A stretch of 34,306 bases of DNA, taken from Acidovorax facilis (GTDB lineage Bacteria; Pseudomonadota; Gammaproteobacteria; Burkholderiales; Burkholderiaceae_C). Shown in pieces: positions 16,714 through 25,138 of the stretch (its first letter is position 1; the number at the start of each line of letters is the position of its first letter). The notes below the pieces were generated by a model. That model was not told the DNA's origin. It did not search any database and was given only the letters and a program-made list of their open reading frames with translations. A program made the position numbers and the translations under genes. The stretch spans positions 1 to 34,306 of the forward strand of contig NZ_JAMXAX010000059.1 in NCBI RefSeq assembly GCF_023913775.1, in the 5' to 3' direction.

Positions 16714-16778
16714 AAATTTCTCCTCGAGATTGAGAGCAAACACCACCTGCTGGCAGTGCCACAGGGTATGACATCTAC

Positions 16779-16794
16779 AGCACTTTTTGTGCCA
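16779..16794 (-). promoter_or_regulatory. Sigma-54 promoter of the pilin gene
   Basis: On the minus strand TGGCAC-AAAAA-GTGCT has the -24 GG and -12 GC at exactly the required spacing (consensus TGGCAC-N5-TTGCW, one mismatch). Transcription would start near 16768, giving a leader of about 55 nt. Pilin genes are commonly sigma-54/PilR dependent. Confidence 0.8.
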
Positions 16795-16845
16795 GGGTCC
16801 GGCTACCCCCGAGATGGGGATGAGCTGGGTATGGAGCGTGAATAG

Positions 16846-17244
16846 GTTAACCGCCTCGGGGCAATGCTCTTGGTTTGTGACATTTTTGTCGTCCTAATTT
16901 GTCCGCCCTGACTGCCGGGATGTCTGACACGAAACCAAGAGTCGTTCTGGCATCCAGGCCTTACGCAGAAAGCCCGAGCACTTATTGCTTTTGACCAATT
17001 GGCTTACCCGCAGCTATCGCGCAAGGGGCTTGCTCGCTGGGGTCGATTCTCGCTTTCGGCGTCCTAAGCCAGATAGCCTCCTGGCTGCTCTGTTCTGTCT
17101 CTTCCGAGTGGGTGAACAACAACCACGGTCGATCGACAGGTTCTGAACGTTAGGTGTTCCCGCGAGTGTCTCGCCAAGAAAGTGACTTATGAGAAAGTTA
17201 AAGGCCCGCAGATGTGGGCCTTCTTCGATTCAGCGGACTGCAAT
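16846..17244. other. Non-coding region upstream of the pilin gene
   Basis: No convincing gene in about 400 bp. It contains GACATTTTTGTC (16879-16890) and TGTCTGACA (16921-16929), symmetric TGTC/GACA sites that could bind the activator PilR. A 10-bp inverted repeat, CTCTTGGTTT (16867-16876) and AAACCAAGAG (16932-16941), encloses them. The rest has no recognised structure, and I see no tRNA. Confidence 0.5.
17201..17222 (-). terminator. Terminator-like hairpin downstream of the small pseudogene
   Basis: AAGGCCCGC and GTGGGCCTT pair around AGAT (one G-U or mismatch). On the minus strand the stem is followed by TTAACTTTC, a weak U-tract. Confidence 0.5.
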
Positions 17245-17396
17245 TCAAGCATGCAGTTCAAGACGTATTTCAATGTACTCACGCCGCTTCCAGAACTCAT
17301 CGACCTGCTCTTGTTGCTATTCCTCCACCGATGCAAGGTGCCCGAAGTCTGAAATCGCTTCAGGTGTTCAATCATGAGGCTTTCAGCGTTGTCCAT
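17245..17396 (-). pseudogene. Remnant of a small charged, helical protein
   Basis: The minus strand from 17396 reads MDNAESLMIEHLKRF. A shift into another frame then gives DFGHLASVEE, an in-frame TAG, and QQEQVDEFWKRREYIEIRLELHA before TGA at 17245-17247. The pieces join into one plausible protein of about 50 aa rich in Glu, Leu and Arg, so I read it as a gene broken by a 1-nt indel and a stop. It recalls small coiled-coil proteins ending in IERRLEL-type sequence, but I cannot name the family. A terminator-like hairpin follows. Confidence 0.45.
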
Positions 17397-17485
17397 GGCT
17401 ACCGTTTACTCCCATGCAAAAGAGAAGGATTGCGGCGCAGAGTCCGCCAACGGTCGAGGCCGTAGGTCGCGCTTTTGGATGTTTC

Positions 17486-18277
17486 CTACACCTCTAGCAC
17501 CTCGATTTTCTGAAGATCAATCAGCTGGAACGCCCCGCATTCCAGCGCGTTGGCCTCGCTCATGATGAGACCACTTTCCTGCGGCTTGGCGTGGGTGATG
17601 TAGATGGGGAACTGGTGGGCGCTGGGGGGCAAGGCCTGCAGCTCCTGGGCCAGTGTGGCGGGTGACAGGTGCAGGCTTTTGCTGGCCAGATCATGCTCGC
17701 GGTTGCTGAAGGCGGTTTCGATGAACAGCGCGGCCACCCCGTCCTCAGACTGGTGCAGTGTGTTAACACGCTGCCAGAAGTCCGGGTTCTGGCCTCCGGT
17801 GTCGCCGCTATAGACCCACCAGCCGCTGGTGCCGCGCGCAGCATAGCCCACAGCGGGCACACTGTGGCGGGCGGAGAGTACCTCCAGCACGGTGCCAGCC
17901 ACGGTCAGTCGGTTGCCCACGGCCAAGGACAGCAGTTGCAAAAAGGGCGCCTCAGGCGTCGGGATGCGGGTGAAGTCGGGCCATATGGTGTTGTTAAAGA
18001 CGTGCTGGCGCAGGGCGTCCAGCGTGGCAGGCAGGGCGTGGACCTGCACGGGAGTGCTGCGTAGAGACGAAACAGCGTCAAGCATCAGCGGCAGCGCCGC
18101 GATGTGGTCGAGGTGCGAATGCGTGAGGAACACATGGTCGATGCGGCGCATCTGCTCCAGCGTGAGGTCGCCCACGCCGGTGCCGGCGTCTATCAGGATG
18201 CTGTCGTCAATTAGAAATGAGGTAGTCCGGCAATCTTTGGCAATGGCTCCGGAGCAACCCAGTACGCGAACCTTCAT
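17486..18277 (-). CDS. MBL-fold hydrolase, likely class II 3',5'-cyclic-nucleotide phosphodiesterase
   Basis: A 263-aa cytosolic protein with no signal peptide. The metal-binding motif H53-S-H55-L-D57-H58 followed by IAALPLMLDAVSS matches the class II cyclic-nucleotide phosphodiesterase signature. Further ligands are seen in SARHSVPAVG near 135-144 and YSGDTGG near 156-162, with a late H in YITHAKP. I infer it hydrolyses cAMP. It lies 33 bp after an adenylate cyclase gene on the same strand, so synthesis and breakdown of cAMP appear to be co-transcribed. Other MBL hydrolases (for example RNase Z-like) share the fold, which leaves some doubt about substrate. Confidence 0.82.
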   Translation of the reverse strand: MKVRVLGCSGAIAKDCRTTSFLIDDSILIDAGTGVGDLTLEQMRRIDHVFLTHSHLDHIAALPLMLDAVSSLRSTPVQVHALPATLDALRQHVFNNTIWPDFTRIPTPEAPFLQLLSLAVGNRLTVAGTVLEVLSARHSVPAVGYAARGTSGWWVYSGDTGGQNPDFWQRVNTLHQSEDGVAALFIETAFSNREHDLASKSLHLSPATLAQELQALPPSAHQFPIYITHAKPQESGLIMSEANALECGAFQLIDLQKIEVLEV

Positions 18278-18310
18278 GAACCCGCCTTGTCCTATTCGTT
18301 GTTCATTGGC

Positions 18311-20572
18311 TTACTTGGTATCGAAACTGGTGGCGCTGTCCCACCCGGGATCGAAAGGCTGCCCTCTCAGGGCCTGCACGCGGTTGGCATACAGGCCATA
18401 GAGCGAGGAGTGCGGGGCGTTGTGCAGCAAGTCTGTCAGCAGTGTGCCGCATTGTGTCCAGTCCTGGGCGCGATATGCTGCGAGAAAGTGTTGCCAAGTG
18501 GATATTTCTGAGGCCCGCGCCGGGGATAGCGTGTCTAGGGGGGACATTGGCGTGTAGATAACGACCGCCTGGGCCTTGCCCTTGACGCGCACGCGGTCGA
18601 GTTCCTGCCAGGCGAACTGGGGTACCTGGGAGTGGGTAGTTTCGCTCACCACGGTGCGCACGCCATAGTGTTTGGACAAGCCTTCCAAGCGTGATCCCAA
18701 GTTGACCGCGTCACCAATGACCGTGTAACTGCGTCGGATGTCCGAACCCATGTCGCCCACGCACATGGTGCCGGTATTCAGGCCAATCCCGATACCAATC
18801 TCGGGGAGCCCGCGCTCTCGGTGCAACAGGTTGATCTGCTCAACCGCACGCTCCATGTCCAGCGCTGCCTGCACTGCCAGTTGCGCGTGTTCTGCGGTTG
18901 GCACCGGCGCTCCCCAAAACGCCATGACGCAGTCCCCCATGTACTTGTCGATGGTGCCTCTGTGGCTGCGAATGATGTGGGTCAACTGGCTGAACACGTC
19001 GTTGAGCAGGGCTTGCAGCTGCAGGGGCTCCATCTGCTCTGACATGGCGGTGAACCCCCGCATGTCGCAGAACATGACGGTCAGTTCACGGCTGGTGGCT
19101 TGCATGCTGTAGTTTTCTGGCTGCTTGACCATCTCGTCCACCAACTCGGGTGGCACGTAAGTGCCAAACAGCGCAGCCAGTTCCCGCTTGGATCGGCTTT
19201 CCACAAAGTAGCCGTAGACCATGTTGAGCGCAAATGCCAGTACCGCCATCACGATTACCGTCGCCAGTGGCATTGCCAAGCCTTGGGCGAGATAAAGCCA
19301 CAGGTTGAGGCCTGCCAGCGCTGCAACCACCCCCAGGCTGAGAAGCACCGCGTAGGTGGCTGACAGCGCGGGCAGGGCGAGGGCCAGCAAAACACCTGCG
19401 CAGAGCAGTTGTGCAGCGTCAAAGCCCACCGCGTAGTCGGGTCGCACGATGCTTTTGCCATCGAGAAAGGCGGACAGCATATTGGCGTGGGTTTCCACGC
19501 CGGGATAGGTTCGGCCTACGGGGGTTACGCGCAGGTCGAGCAGACCGGGGGTTGTTGAGCCCACCAGAATCAGTTGGCCTTGCAGGTTGTTGGCAGGCAG
19601 TTTGCCCTCCAGTACATCCGACGCGGAAACGTAGCGGAATGACCCACCGCTCACGTCGCCGGGGCCGCGAAAGGGGATCAGTGTTGCTAGCCGGTCGTCT
19701 ACAGGCAGCGCAAGTTCGCGGCCATGCTGGCGCAGCACGATGCTGTGCAAGGTGTCGTGGGTGCCTTGGGGGGCGGCGCTGACATAGTTGGGATGTACTT
19801 CCGGCAAGCCAAGCAGTGTGCGAAACATCGCAAGCGCCAAGGATTCGTAGTACTTTCCCTGGTGCTCCGCAAGGAGAGGAAGGGACCGGACTACGCCATC
19901 GTCATCGGTAACCGAGTTGAAAAAACCCGCAGCAGGCACAGCATTGGCCAGTTTTTCAATGTTGCTGCCGTATCCACCCCAGGAGGTGGCCCGCAATGGG
20001 AGACCACGAAGTCTCTCGGTGGGCAAGGCAGGAGGGGGTAGAACACCTTTTGTTCTCCCGTCCCGGTCACTGGTGAAGTAGTAGCCCAGAACTGCAGGTC
20101 GGCCTTGCAGAGCTTGGGCAAAGAGTGCGTCGTAGTCAAGAGTGGGAGCCAGGCGCGCCAGTTGTTCCTTGAAGCCCGTCTGCGCCCGCAAAGGCCCTTT
20201 GGCCAACCGCTCCAGGTTTGCGAGGCCTGAGCTTCCGTCTGCTTCGGCGAAGAGGACGTCAAACCCCACCAGCGCGACCTGTTGCCGTTCAAACAGCTCC
20301 TGCGTCAAAGCAGCAAGCTTGTCCCGTCCCCAAGGCCAATGCCCCACCCTATCAAGGCTTTTTTCGTCAATATCAACGATGACGATACGCTCGTCCAGCG
20401 TTCGCGGCATGGTCGCACGCAGCCGGGTGTCGTAGATGATGTTTTCGAGCCGCTCCAGCACCTGGAGATGAAGGGCGCCTGAAATGTGCAGCAGTGCAAA
20501 CGCTAACGGAATCAGGGTGACTGCCGTGCGGCGAGCGTGCCGTCGGAACAGATGCAAAAGTCTGGATTGCAT
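18311..20572 (-). CDS. CHASE2-domain class III adenylate cyclase
   Basis: A 753-aa inner-membrane enzyme making cAMP from ATP. It has an N-terminal membrane helix (about 15-35), an extracytoplasmic CHASE2 sensor (about 40-365), three membrane helices (about 385-455) and a class III catalytic domain (about 485-675). Catalytic features are visible: Asp503 in VMFCDMRGFT and Asp547 in KYMGDC for the two metals; Lys543 and Thr617 (SYTVIGDAVN) at the adenine-selecting positions; Asn624 and Arg628 for the transition state. All are intact and point to ATP, not GTP. A 75-residue helical tail follows. I chose the ATG at 20572; a TTG at 20587 would add five residues. It lies 63 bp after the FHA gene and 33 bp before the phosphodiesterase gene. 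Confidence 0.94.
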   Translation of the reverse strand: MQSRLLHLFRRHARRTAVTLIPLAFALLHISGALHLQVLERLENIIYDTRLRATMPRTLDERIVIVDIDEKSLDRVGHWPWGRDKLAALTQELFERQQVALVGFDVLFAEADGSSGLANLERLAKGPLRAQTGFKEQLARLAPTLDYDALFAQALQGRPAVLGYYFTSDRDGRTKGVLPPPALPTERLRGLPLRATSWGGYGSNIEKLANAVPAAGFFNSVTDDDGVVRSLPLLAEHQGKYYESLALAMFRTLLGLPEVHPNYVSAAPQGTHDTLHSIVLRQHGRELALPVDDRLATLIPFRGPGDVSGGSFRYVSASDVLEGKLPANNLQGQLILVGSTTPGLLDLRVTPVGRTYPGVETHANMLSAFLDGKSIVRPDYAVGFDAAQLLCAGVLLALALPALSATYAVLLSLGVVAALAGLNLWLYLAQGLAMPLATVIVMAVLAFALNMVYGYFVESRSKRELAALFGTYVPPELVDEMVKQPENYSMQATSRELTVMFCDMRGFTAMSEQMEPLQLQALLNDVFSQLTHIIRSHRGTIDKYMGDCVMAFWGAPVPTAEHAQLAVQAALDMERAVEQINLLHRERGLPEIGIGIGLNTGTMCVGDMGSDIRRSYTVIGDAVNLGSRLEGLSKHYGVRTVVSETTHSQVPQFAWQELDRVRVKGKAQAVVIYTPMSPLDTLSPARASEISTWQHFLAAYRAQDWTQCGTLLTDLLHNAPHSSLYGLYANRVQALRGQPFDPGWDSATSFDTK

Positions 20573-20635
20573 GGGTTCCGGCGACAAGGTCGGCAGATGA
20601 ATTGCCAGATGGGGCGCGAGGCCCGGGTGCGGCCG

Positions 20636-21289
20636 TCAGCTTTGTTCGAACTGCATCTCCGTACCTGCCAACTCCAGCCGATCACCGTGTTTGAGAGGTA
20701 CAGGAGATGTGCCGATGGAAGCACCATTGAGCAGAGGCATGTCGGGGCCCTCGACATGGGCCAGCACAAAGCCCTGATGCCGCTTAGTAATGGAGGCCAC
20801 GGCAACGCCAGGTTTGCCGATGGTGGTAACCACCTTTTGCAGCGACACTTCCCGCCCCGCAGCGGCACCAGACATCACACGGATGACCCCTGAGATGGGC
20901 GGGGCAGCGGCAGCACCCAGCGGGGCAGGCCGGGAGGCCGTGCCCAACGGAGGCACCATTCCCGGTTTGAAGATCATGGTCTTCTCGAAGTTTTGCCCTT
21001 CAGCCTCGTGCAGGAAACGGATCTTGTACTTGCCCACCTCAACGGTATCGCCATTGCGCAGTTCTTGGCGCTTGACAGCCTTGGCGTTGACGTAGGTGCC
21101 GTTGGTGCTCCCCAGGTCTTCAATTTCCACATCCTGGCCTGCCATGTGAATGACGGCATGTTCGCCGCTCACGGCGAGGTTATCGATCACGATGTCGTTG
21201 TAAGGGCGGCGGCCGAGCGTAGTGCGCTCTTTGGTCAGTCGCACTTCCTTGATGACAACCCCGTCGATTGAAACGATCATTCTGGGCAT
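20636..21289 (-). CDS. Tandem FHA-domain protein
   Basis: A 217-aa soluble protein. Residues 22-90 form a complete FHA domain: LGRRPYNDI with the phosphothreonine-binding Arg, SGEH near 41-44, and LGSTNGTYVN near 59-68. Residues 133-213 look like a second, degenerate FHA fold (TIGKPG, then LLNGASIG, ending GDRLELAGTEMQF) lacking several binding residues. The linker is Pro/Ala-rich. Before it, FEKTMIFKPG contains Thr104 in a context like known kinase targets in bacterial FHA proteins. The gene sits between PP2C (44 bp upstream) and the cyclase (63 bp downstream). It is a likely phospho-dependent adaptor linking the kinase to the cyclase, which is inference. Confidence 0.93.
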   Translation of the reverse strand: MPRMIVSIDGVVIKEVRLTKERTTLGRRPYNDIVIDNLAVSGEHAVIHMAGQDVEIEDLGSTNGTYVNAKAVKRQELRNGDTVEVGKYKIRFLHEAEGQNFEKTMIFKPGMVPPLGTASRPAPLGAAAAPPISGVIRVMSGAAAGREVSLQKVVTTIGKPGVAVASITKRHQGFVLAHVEGPDMPLLNGASIGTSPVPLKHGDRLELAGTEMQFEQS

Positions 21290-21333
21290 GATCCACTCCT
21301 GATGTGATGAGTAATTGTTGTAGTCGGCGCCAC

Positions 21334-22143
21334 TTACGCGGCCCCTAGCAATCGGGACATAAGGCCGCGTTTCTTGCCCCCCGCAGCCGCTTGCACCAGC
21401 AGTACGCTGACGTTATCACGCCCACCGTTCGCATTGGCAGTGTCGATGAGCAATGTGGCTTTTTCCTCCAAAGGCAGTGGTGTTCGCACCAGCTCCGCCA
21501 AGTCTGAGTCAGCGACCATGTCCGTGAGGCCGTCTGAACACATTAGGAACAAGTCATTGGGGGCCACCTGAAACTCGTTGACTTCCATCATGACATTGGG
21601 CTCTACGCCCAGCGCACGGGTAACGAGATTGCGGTTGGACGACAGCGCGGCTTGCTGCGCTGTAAGCAGGCCGGCATCAACCTGTTCCTGGAGCCAGGAG
21701 TGGTCACGTGTGATCTGTTGCAGGGTGCCATCGCGCAGGCGATAGCAGCGGGAGTCGCCAATATGTCCGAGGATGAGGCGGCTGCCGTGGAAAACCCCGA
21801 CCACCAGCGTGGTGCCCATTCCCGCATATTGGGGGTTGGAAAGCGAGGCACCCAGAATGGCATGGTTGGCGTTCTCGACGCAGATCTCCAGGGCTCGCCG
21901 CACGTCGGTCGATTGGGGGGTGCTGCCGGCTTGCCCCAACCAGCGGGCCATCTCGGTGCGGATGAAGGTGGTGGCCATGCCGCTTGCCACTTCACCAGCG
22001 TTGTATCCGCCCATGCCATCAGCGAGGATGGCGACCTGAGCATCCCGGTCGACCGCCACCGCATCTTCGTTGTTGGTGCGCACGCGGCCTTTGTCGGTGC
22101 GTGCGAAAAATTCGTAGGTCATGGATGTTGGGGCGAGCGTCAT
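21334..22143 (-). CDS. PP2C-family Ser/Thr phosphatase (Stp1/PstP type)
   Basis: A 269-aa metal-dependent phosphatase, soluble, expected to reverse the neighbouring kinase. PP2C motifs in order: TDKGRVRTNNEDA (15-27), ILADGMGGYNAGEVAS (39-54), GTTLVVGV (about 109-116), LGHIGDSRCYRLRDG (about 124-138), CSDGLTDMV (about 202-210) and GGRDNVSVLLV (about 241-251). The metal-binding Asp residues (D in NNEDA, DGMGG, SDGLTD, GRDN) are all present. The ATG at 22143 overlaps the kinase stop by four bases (ATGA), indicating translational coupling; an internal ATG at 22122 is possible. Kinase-phosphatase pairs of this sort are common, but here the FHA and cyclase genes follow directly. Confidence 0.95.
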   Translation of the reverse strand: MTLAPTSMTYEFFARTDKGRVRTNNEDAVAVDRDAQVAILADGMGGYNAGEVASGMATTFIRTEMARWLGQAGSTPQSTDVRRALEICVENANHAILGASLSNPQYAGMGTTLVVGVFHGSRLILGHIGDSRCYRLRDGTLQQITRDHSWLQEQVDAGLLTAQQAALSSNRNLVTRALGVEPNVMMEVNEFQVAPNDLFLMCSDGLTDMVADSDLAELVRTPLPLEEKATLLIDTANANGGRDNVSVLLVQAAAGGKKRGLMSRLLGAA

Positions 22144-24770
22144 CGGGCGCCTGAAATCGGCGGGAACGCCGCGCCCCGCCCAGCGGGTTGCTCCATCACG
22201 GTTCTCTGAAAATCCGCCATTTCATGCCCTGTTGCATCGCGGTCCGCATCATAGACGACTGCTCCCGGCTCCGGCGATCCCGCCTGTCCGGCTGCCACGC
22301 CCGCCAGCCGCAGGTCGGCGGCAAATTGCCGGCCCGTCTGGTACCGGGCCTCCGGGCGTTTCTGAAGGGCCTGGGCCACCACGCGCGCCACGGCGGGGGA
22401 AAGCTCGGGACGCAGCTGCCGAATGTCGGGCGCCTCCGCGTTGGCGATTTTGTGCATCAGCTCCGTCATCGACTCCCCGCGCAGCGGCAGCGAGCCCGTC
22501 AGCAGCTGAAACAACGTGACACCCAATGAGTAGAGGTCTGACCGGCCATCTACCTTCTTGCCTGCGAGTTGTTCCGGTGACATGAAACTCGGGGTTCCCA
22601 GAACCAGTCCTGTGCGTGTCTTGCTGGAATCCGTGATGCGTGCAATGCCAAAATCCGTCACCTTCACGGCATCCGTGGCGGCGTCGAACATGATGTTGGC
22701 AGGCTTGATGTCGCGGTGCACCACGTTGTGTGCGTGGGCATAGTCCAGCGCCTCGGCAACGCGTGCTCCGATGGAAAGCACCGTGGCCACCGGTAGAAGA
22801 TGCCCAGCATGGCAGGCCCGCGCCAGGTCTGCGCCCTTGAGGAACTCCATGGCGATGTAAGCCAGATCGTGTTCCTCGCCAGCATCAAAGATCGTCACGA
22901 TGCAGGGGTGCTGCAGGCGCCCCGCTGTTTCTGCCTCGCGAAAGAACCGGGCTCTGGCGTCGATGAGTGCGTCGCCCTCGAACTCTTCGCCGAGCGCCAG
23001 GGTCTTGATGGCAACCACGCGTCCAATCTTTGGGTCTCTTCCCAGGTAGACCACGCCCATCGCCCCTTTGCCAATCTCCCTGTCTATCTGATAGCGGCCC
23101 AGCATCGGTATGCCGGTTGCGGCATCACCTGGCAGGCGCGGCGCTGGGGTGGGGGGAATCGATGCGGGTGTGCTGGACGGGGCGCCAGTTTCCTTCTGCA
23201 AGTGCGCCCGCACACGCTTGTACCGTGCATGGGCATCCTTGTATCCCTTGTTGTGCTGCAGGATGTGTTTGTAGACGGACTTGGCCTTGGCAAAGTTGCG
23301 CTTGCGCTCAAAGTCCTGAGCCAGGTGGTACAGGTTGTCCATCAGGGCATCGCTGGGCGGCACTCGGCGCAAGCGCTCGAAGGCCATGTCCAATTGGCCC
23401 TGCCCCTGCAGCGCAAGCCCCATCATGCGATCGGTTTCGGCGGTTTCCGCTGATGGGGGCGTACCTCTTGCGCTGAGCTTGCCCAGCACGGCAAAGGCTG
23501 TGATGCCTCCCAACAAAGCCAGCACGCCGGGCGCCAAAGGAATCCAGAACCCTGCGTAACGCAGCAGGCCCCACTCAGTGGCGACGAGCAGGAGCAGGAG
23601 CCCTGCGCCCAGCACTCCCCCGGCTGGACGAGAGAGTCTCGGAAGGGCCAGCGCAACAAAGAGCAATGCTCCCAGTGCGCTGCCCCAGGACATCGTCCAT
23701 ACCCACTCAGGTCGTTGCACCCCGAGGCCCAGCCGTATGGCCGACAGCGTTTGCGCCAGCATCTCCACGGGATACATCGTGCGCGCGCCGGACTGGACCC
23801 ACGGGGTGACCAGCGCGTTGCTTGTCTCACCCACCAGTACCACTTTGTCCTTGAAGTCCTGCGGCGGAATCTTGCCGCTGGATACCTGGGCAAAAGACAC
23901 CACAGGGAATGCGGAGGCACCGTCCGGCGCTGCGTGAAATCGCGGATGCATCACCGCCGAACCGTCGGTCACAACGTGCAGCCCACCCATGCGAATGCCC
24001 TGAGGCTCCGTCTGAACCCGCAGTTCGTTTTGGCCCAGATGCAGACTGTGCCTCGCCGCGAGCAAGGCCAAGGAGGGCACGCCGACGTCGTCGTACCGCA
24101 GCAGAAGGGGAATGCCGCGAAGGTGACCATCTTCGTCCAGGGCGACCGAAAGATGACCAACGCCTGCCGCCACCGAACCGATCCCAGCGACCGGGTTTTG
24201 CGCCGATGTGGCGGGGATCGCAAAGCTCGCAGGGTTCGGCAAAACGCTGCGGTGCGCATAGGCGGGCAGCGGCGTGCGGGCACCGCCCGCCAGGGTGTAG
24301 CGCGAAGCCAGGAATACGTTGCCGGCCCGTTGGATGCTGGCGGCCAGGCGCGCGTCAGAATCCAGAGCCTTCTCCGCCTCGTCTACGGTGCGGCTCAACT
24401 CCGTCGCCAGCGGGGATGTGTCCCCCGCCCGCGCCATCGTGTCCCGCATTTTGCGAAGGTAGGCAAGGCCACGGTCGGACTGGGGTTCGGCAAAAGACGG
24501 GGTCAGGACAATGGTCTTGGCGCCAGCCGCCGAAAGCTGGTCGATCAACTTGGCGTAGACATCCCGTGACCAGGGGCCGTTGCCCAAGCTTTCAAGGCTG
24601 GCATCGTCGATGCCAATGATGGCAATTTCAGGCAACGGGGCTGGCGTGTGGATGCTGGTCGCAGCGTCATACACGCGGTACTCCAGCCACTGGAACACAC
24701 CCGTGGCTGCGCACAGTGCAACCAGCACCGCCGCAGCCAATGCGCCCCGCAAACCATCGGTACGCCACAT
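22140..24770 (-). CDS. CHASE2-TPR-Ser/Thr protein kinase
   Basis: An 876-aa membrane kinase with an unusual order: an N-terminal membrane helix (8-28), a CHASE2 sensor (about 35-360), three membrane helices (361-430), a TPR-like helical stretch (about 450-525), a Pro-rich linker, then a Hanks-type kinase (about 559-824). The kinase is complete: GKGAMG loop at 567-572, VAIK Lys589, HRDIKPAN at 685-692, DFG at 706-708 and a GTPSFMSPEQ activation end near 725-734. The catalytic domain is therefore C-terminal, the reverse of PknB. I chose the ATG at 24770 because the membrane helix follows at once; the frame is open to an ATG at 24893. It is first in the signalling cluster and overlaps the PP2C start. 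Confidence 0.93.
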   Translation of the reverse strand: MWRTDGLRGALAAAVLVALCAATGVFQWLEYRVYDAATSIHTPAPLPEIAIIGIDDASLESLGNGPWSRDVYAKLIDQLSAAGAKTIVLTPSFAEPQSDRGLAYLRKMRDTMARAGDTSPLATELSRTVDEAEKALDSDARLAASIQRAGNVFLASRYTLAGGARTPLPAYAHRSVLPNPASFAIPATSAQNPVAGIGSVAAGVGHLSVALDEDGHLRGIPLLLRYDDVGVPSLALLAARHSLHLGQNELRVQTEPQGIRMGGLHVVTDGSAVMHPRFHAAPDGASAFPVVSFAQVSSGKIPPQDFKDKVVLVGETSNALVTPWVQSGARTMYPVEMLAQTLSAIRLGLGVQRPEWVWTMSWGSALGALLFVALALPRLSRPAGGVLGAGLLLLLVATEWGLLRYAGFWIPLAPGVLALLGGITAFAVLGKLSARGTPPSAETAETDRMMGLALQGQGQLDMAFERLRRVPPSDALMDNLYHLAQDFERKRNFAKAKSVYKHILQHNKGYKDAHARYKRVRAHLQKETGAPSSTPASIPPTPAPRLPGDAATGIPMLGRYQIDREIGKGAMGVVYLGRDPKIGRVVAIKTLALGEEFEGDALIDARARFFREAETAGRLQHPCIVTIFDAGEEHDLAYIAMEFLKGADLARACHAGHLLPVATVLSIGARVAEALDYAHAHNVVHRDIKPANIMFDAATDAVKVTDFGIARITDSSKTRTGLVLGTPSFMSPEQLAGKKVDGRSDLYSLGVTLFQLLTGSLPLRGESMTELMHKIANAEAPDIRQLRPELSPAVARVVAQALQKRPEARYQTGRQFAADLRLAGVAAGQAGSPEPGAVVYDADRDATGHEMADFQRTVMEQPAGRGAAFPPISGAR

Positions 24771-25021
24771 GCCAAGCCACCGCCCCGAGGTTGTTCGTCC
24801 CACTTGCTGATATTCCACTCTCTGTATTGAGAGCTGTTCAAAGCAATATTTAAGCCGGGGCTGCCGGGGGCTTGGTGTGACCCCGAACCGCATGCGATGG
24901 GTGGTTCATCGAGGATTCGATGGCGGTTCTTGTCGGGGCAGGCAGGATGCGTGAATCGGGTGTGCCATTTTTGTCACCCTAACGCGACGAGCCACCCAGG
25001 CACACTTTGGTCTTCCCATGC
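24771..25021 (-). promoter_or_regulatory. Upstream region of the kinase cluster
   Basis: This 250-bp stretch holds the promoter of the cluster, which I could not place with confidence. An inverted repeat CTCTC-N6-GAGAG lies at 24818-24833, 48-63 bp before the chosen start. If translation starts at 24893 part of this region is coding. Nothing else is recognised. Confidence 0.35.
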
Positions 25022-25060
25022 AAAAAAGCGCCCGGAACGTTGGTTCTGGGCGCTTTTTTT
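25022..25060 (-). terminator. Terminator after sucD (bidirectional)
   Basis: AAAAAAGCGCCC pairs with GGGCGCTTTTTT; the stem continues with AAC/GTT beyond a small mismatch. Read from sucD (minus strand) it ends in a U-run. It can also stop plus-strand transcription. Confidence 0.88.
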
Positions 25061-25138
25061 GGAATTCGCCTTCCTCTGCGAGCCCTCAAGCCCTCAAGCC
25101 CGAGGTGTCCGCGGTGACGCGGACGGGCGCAGCGAGAT

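Noticed and set aside
16960..17200. Possible tRNA in the region upstream of the pilin
   Set aside because: GGTCGATTC at 17041 recalls a T-arm, but I could not form acceptor and anticodon stems around it.
25081..25110. Short tandem AGCCCTCA repeats after sucD
   Set aside because: Only about two copies, too short to call a functional repeat or CRISPR.
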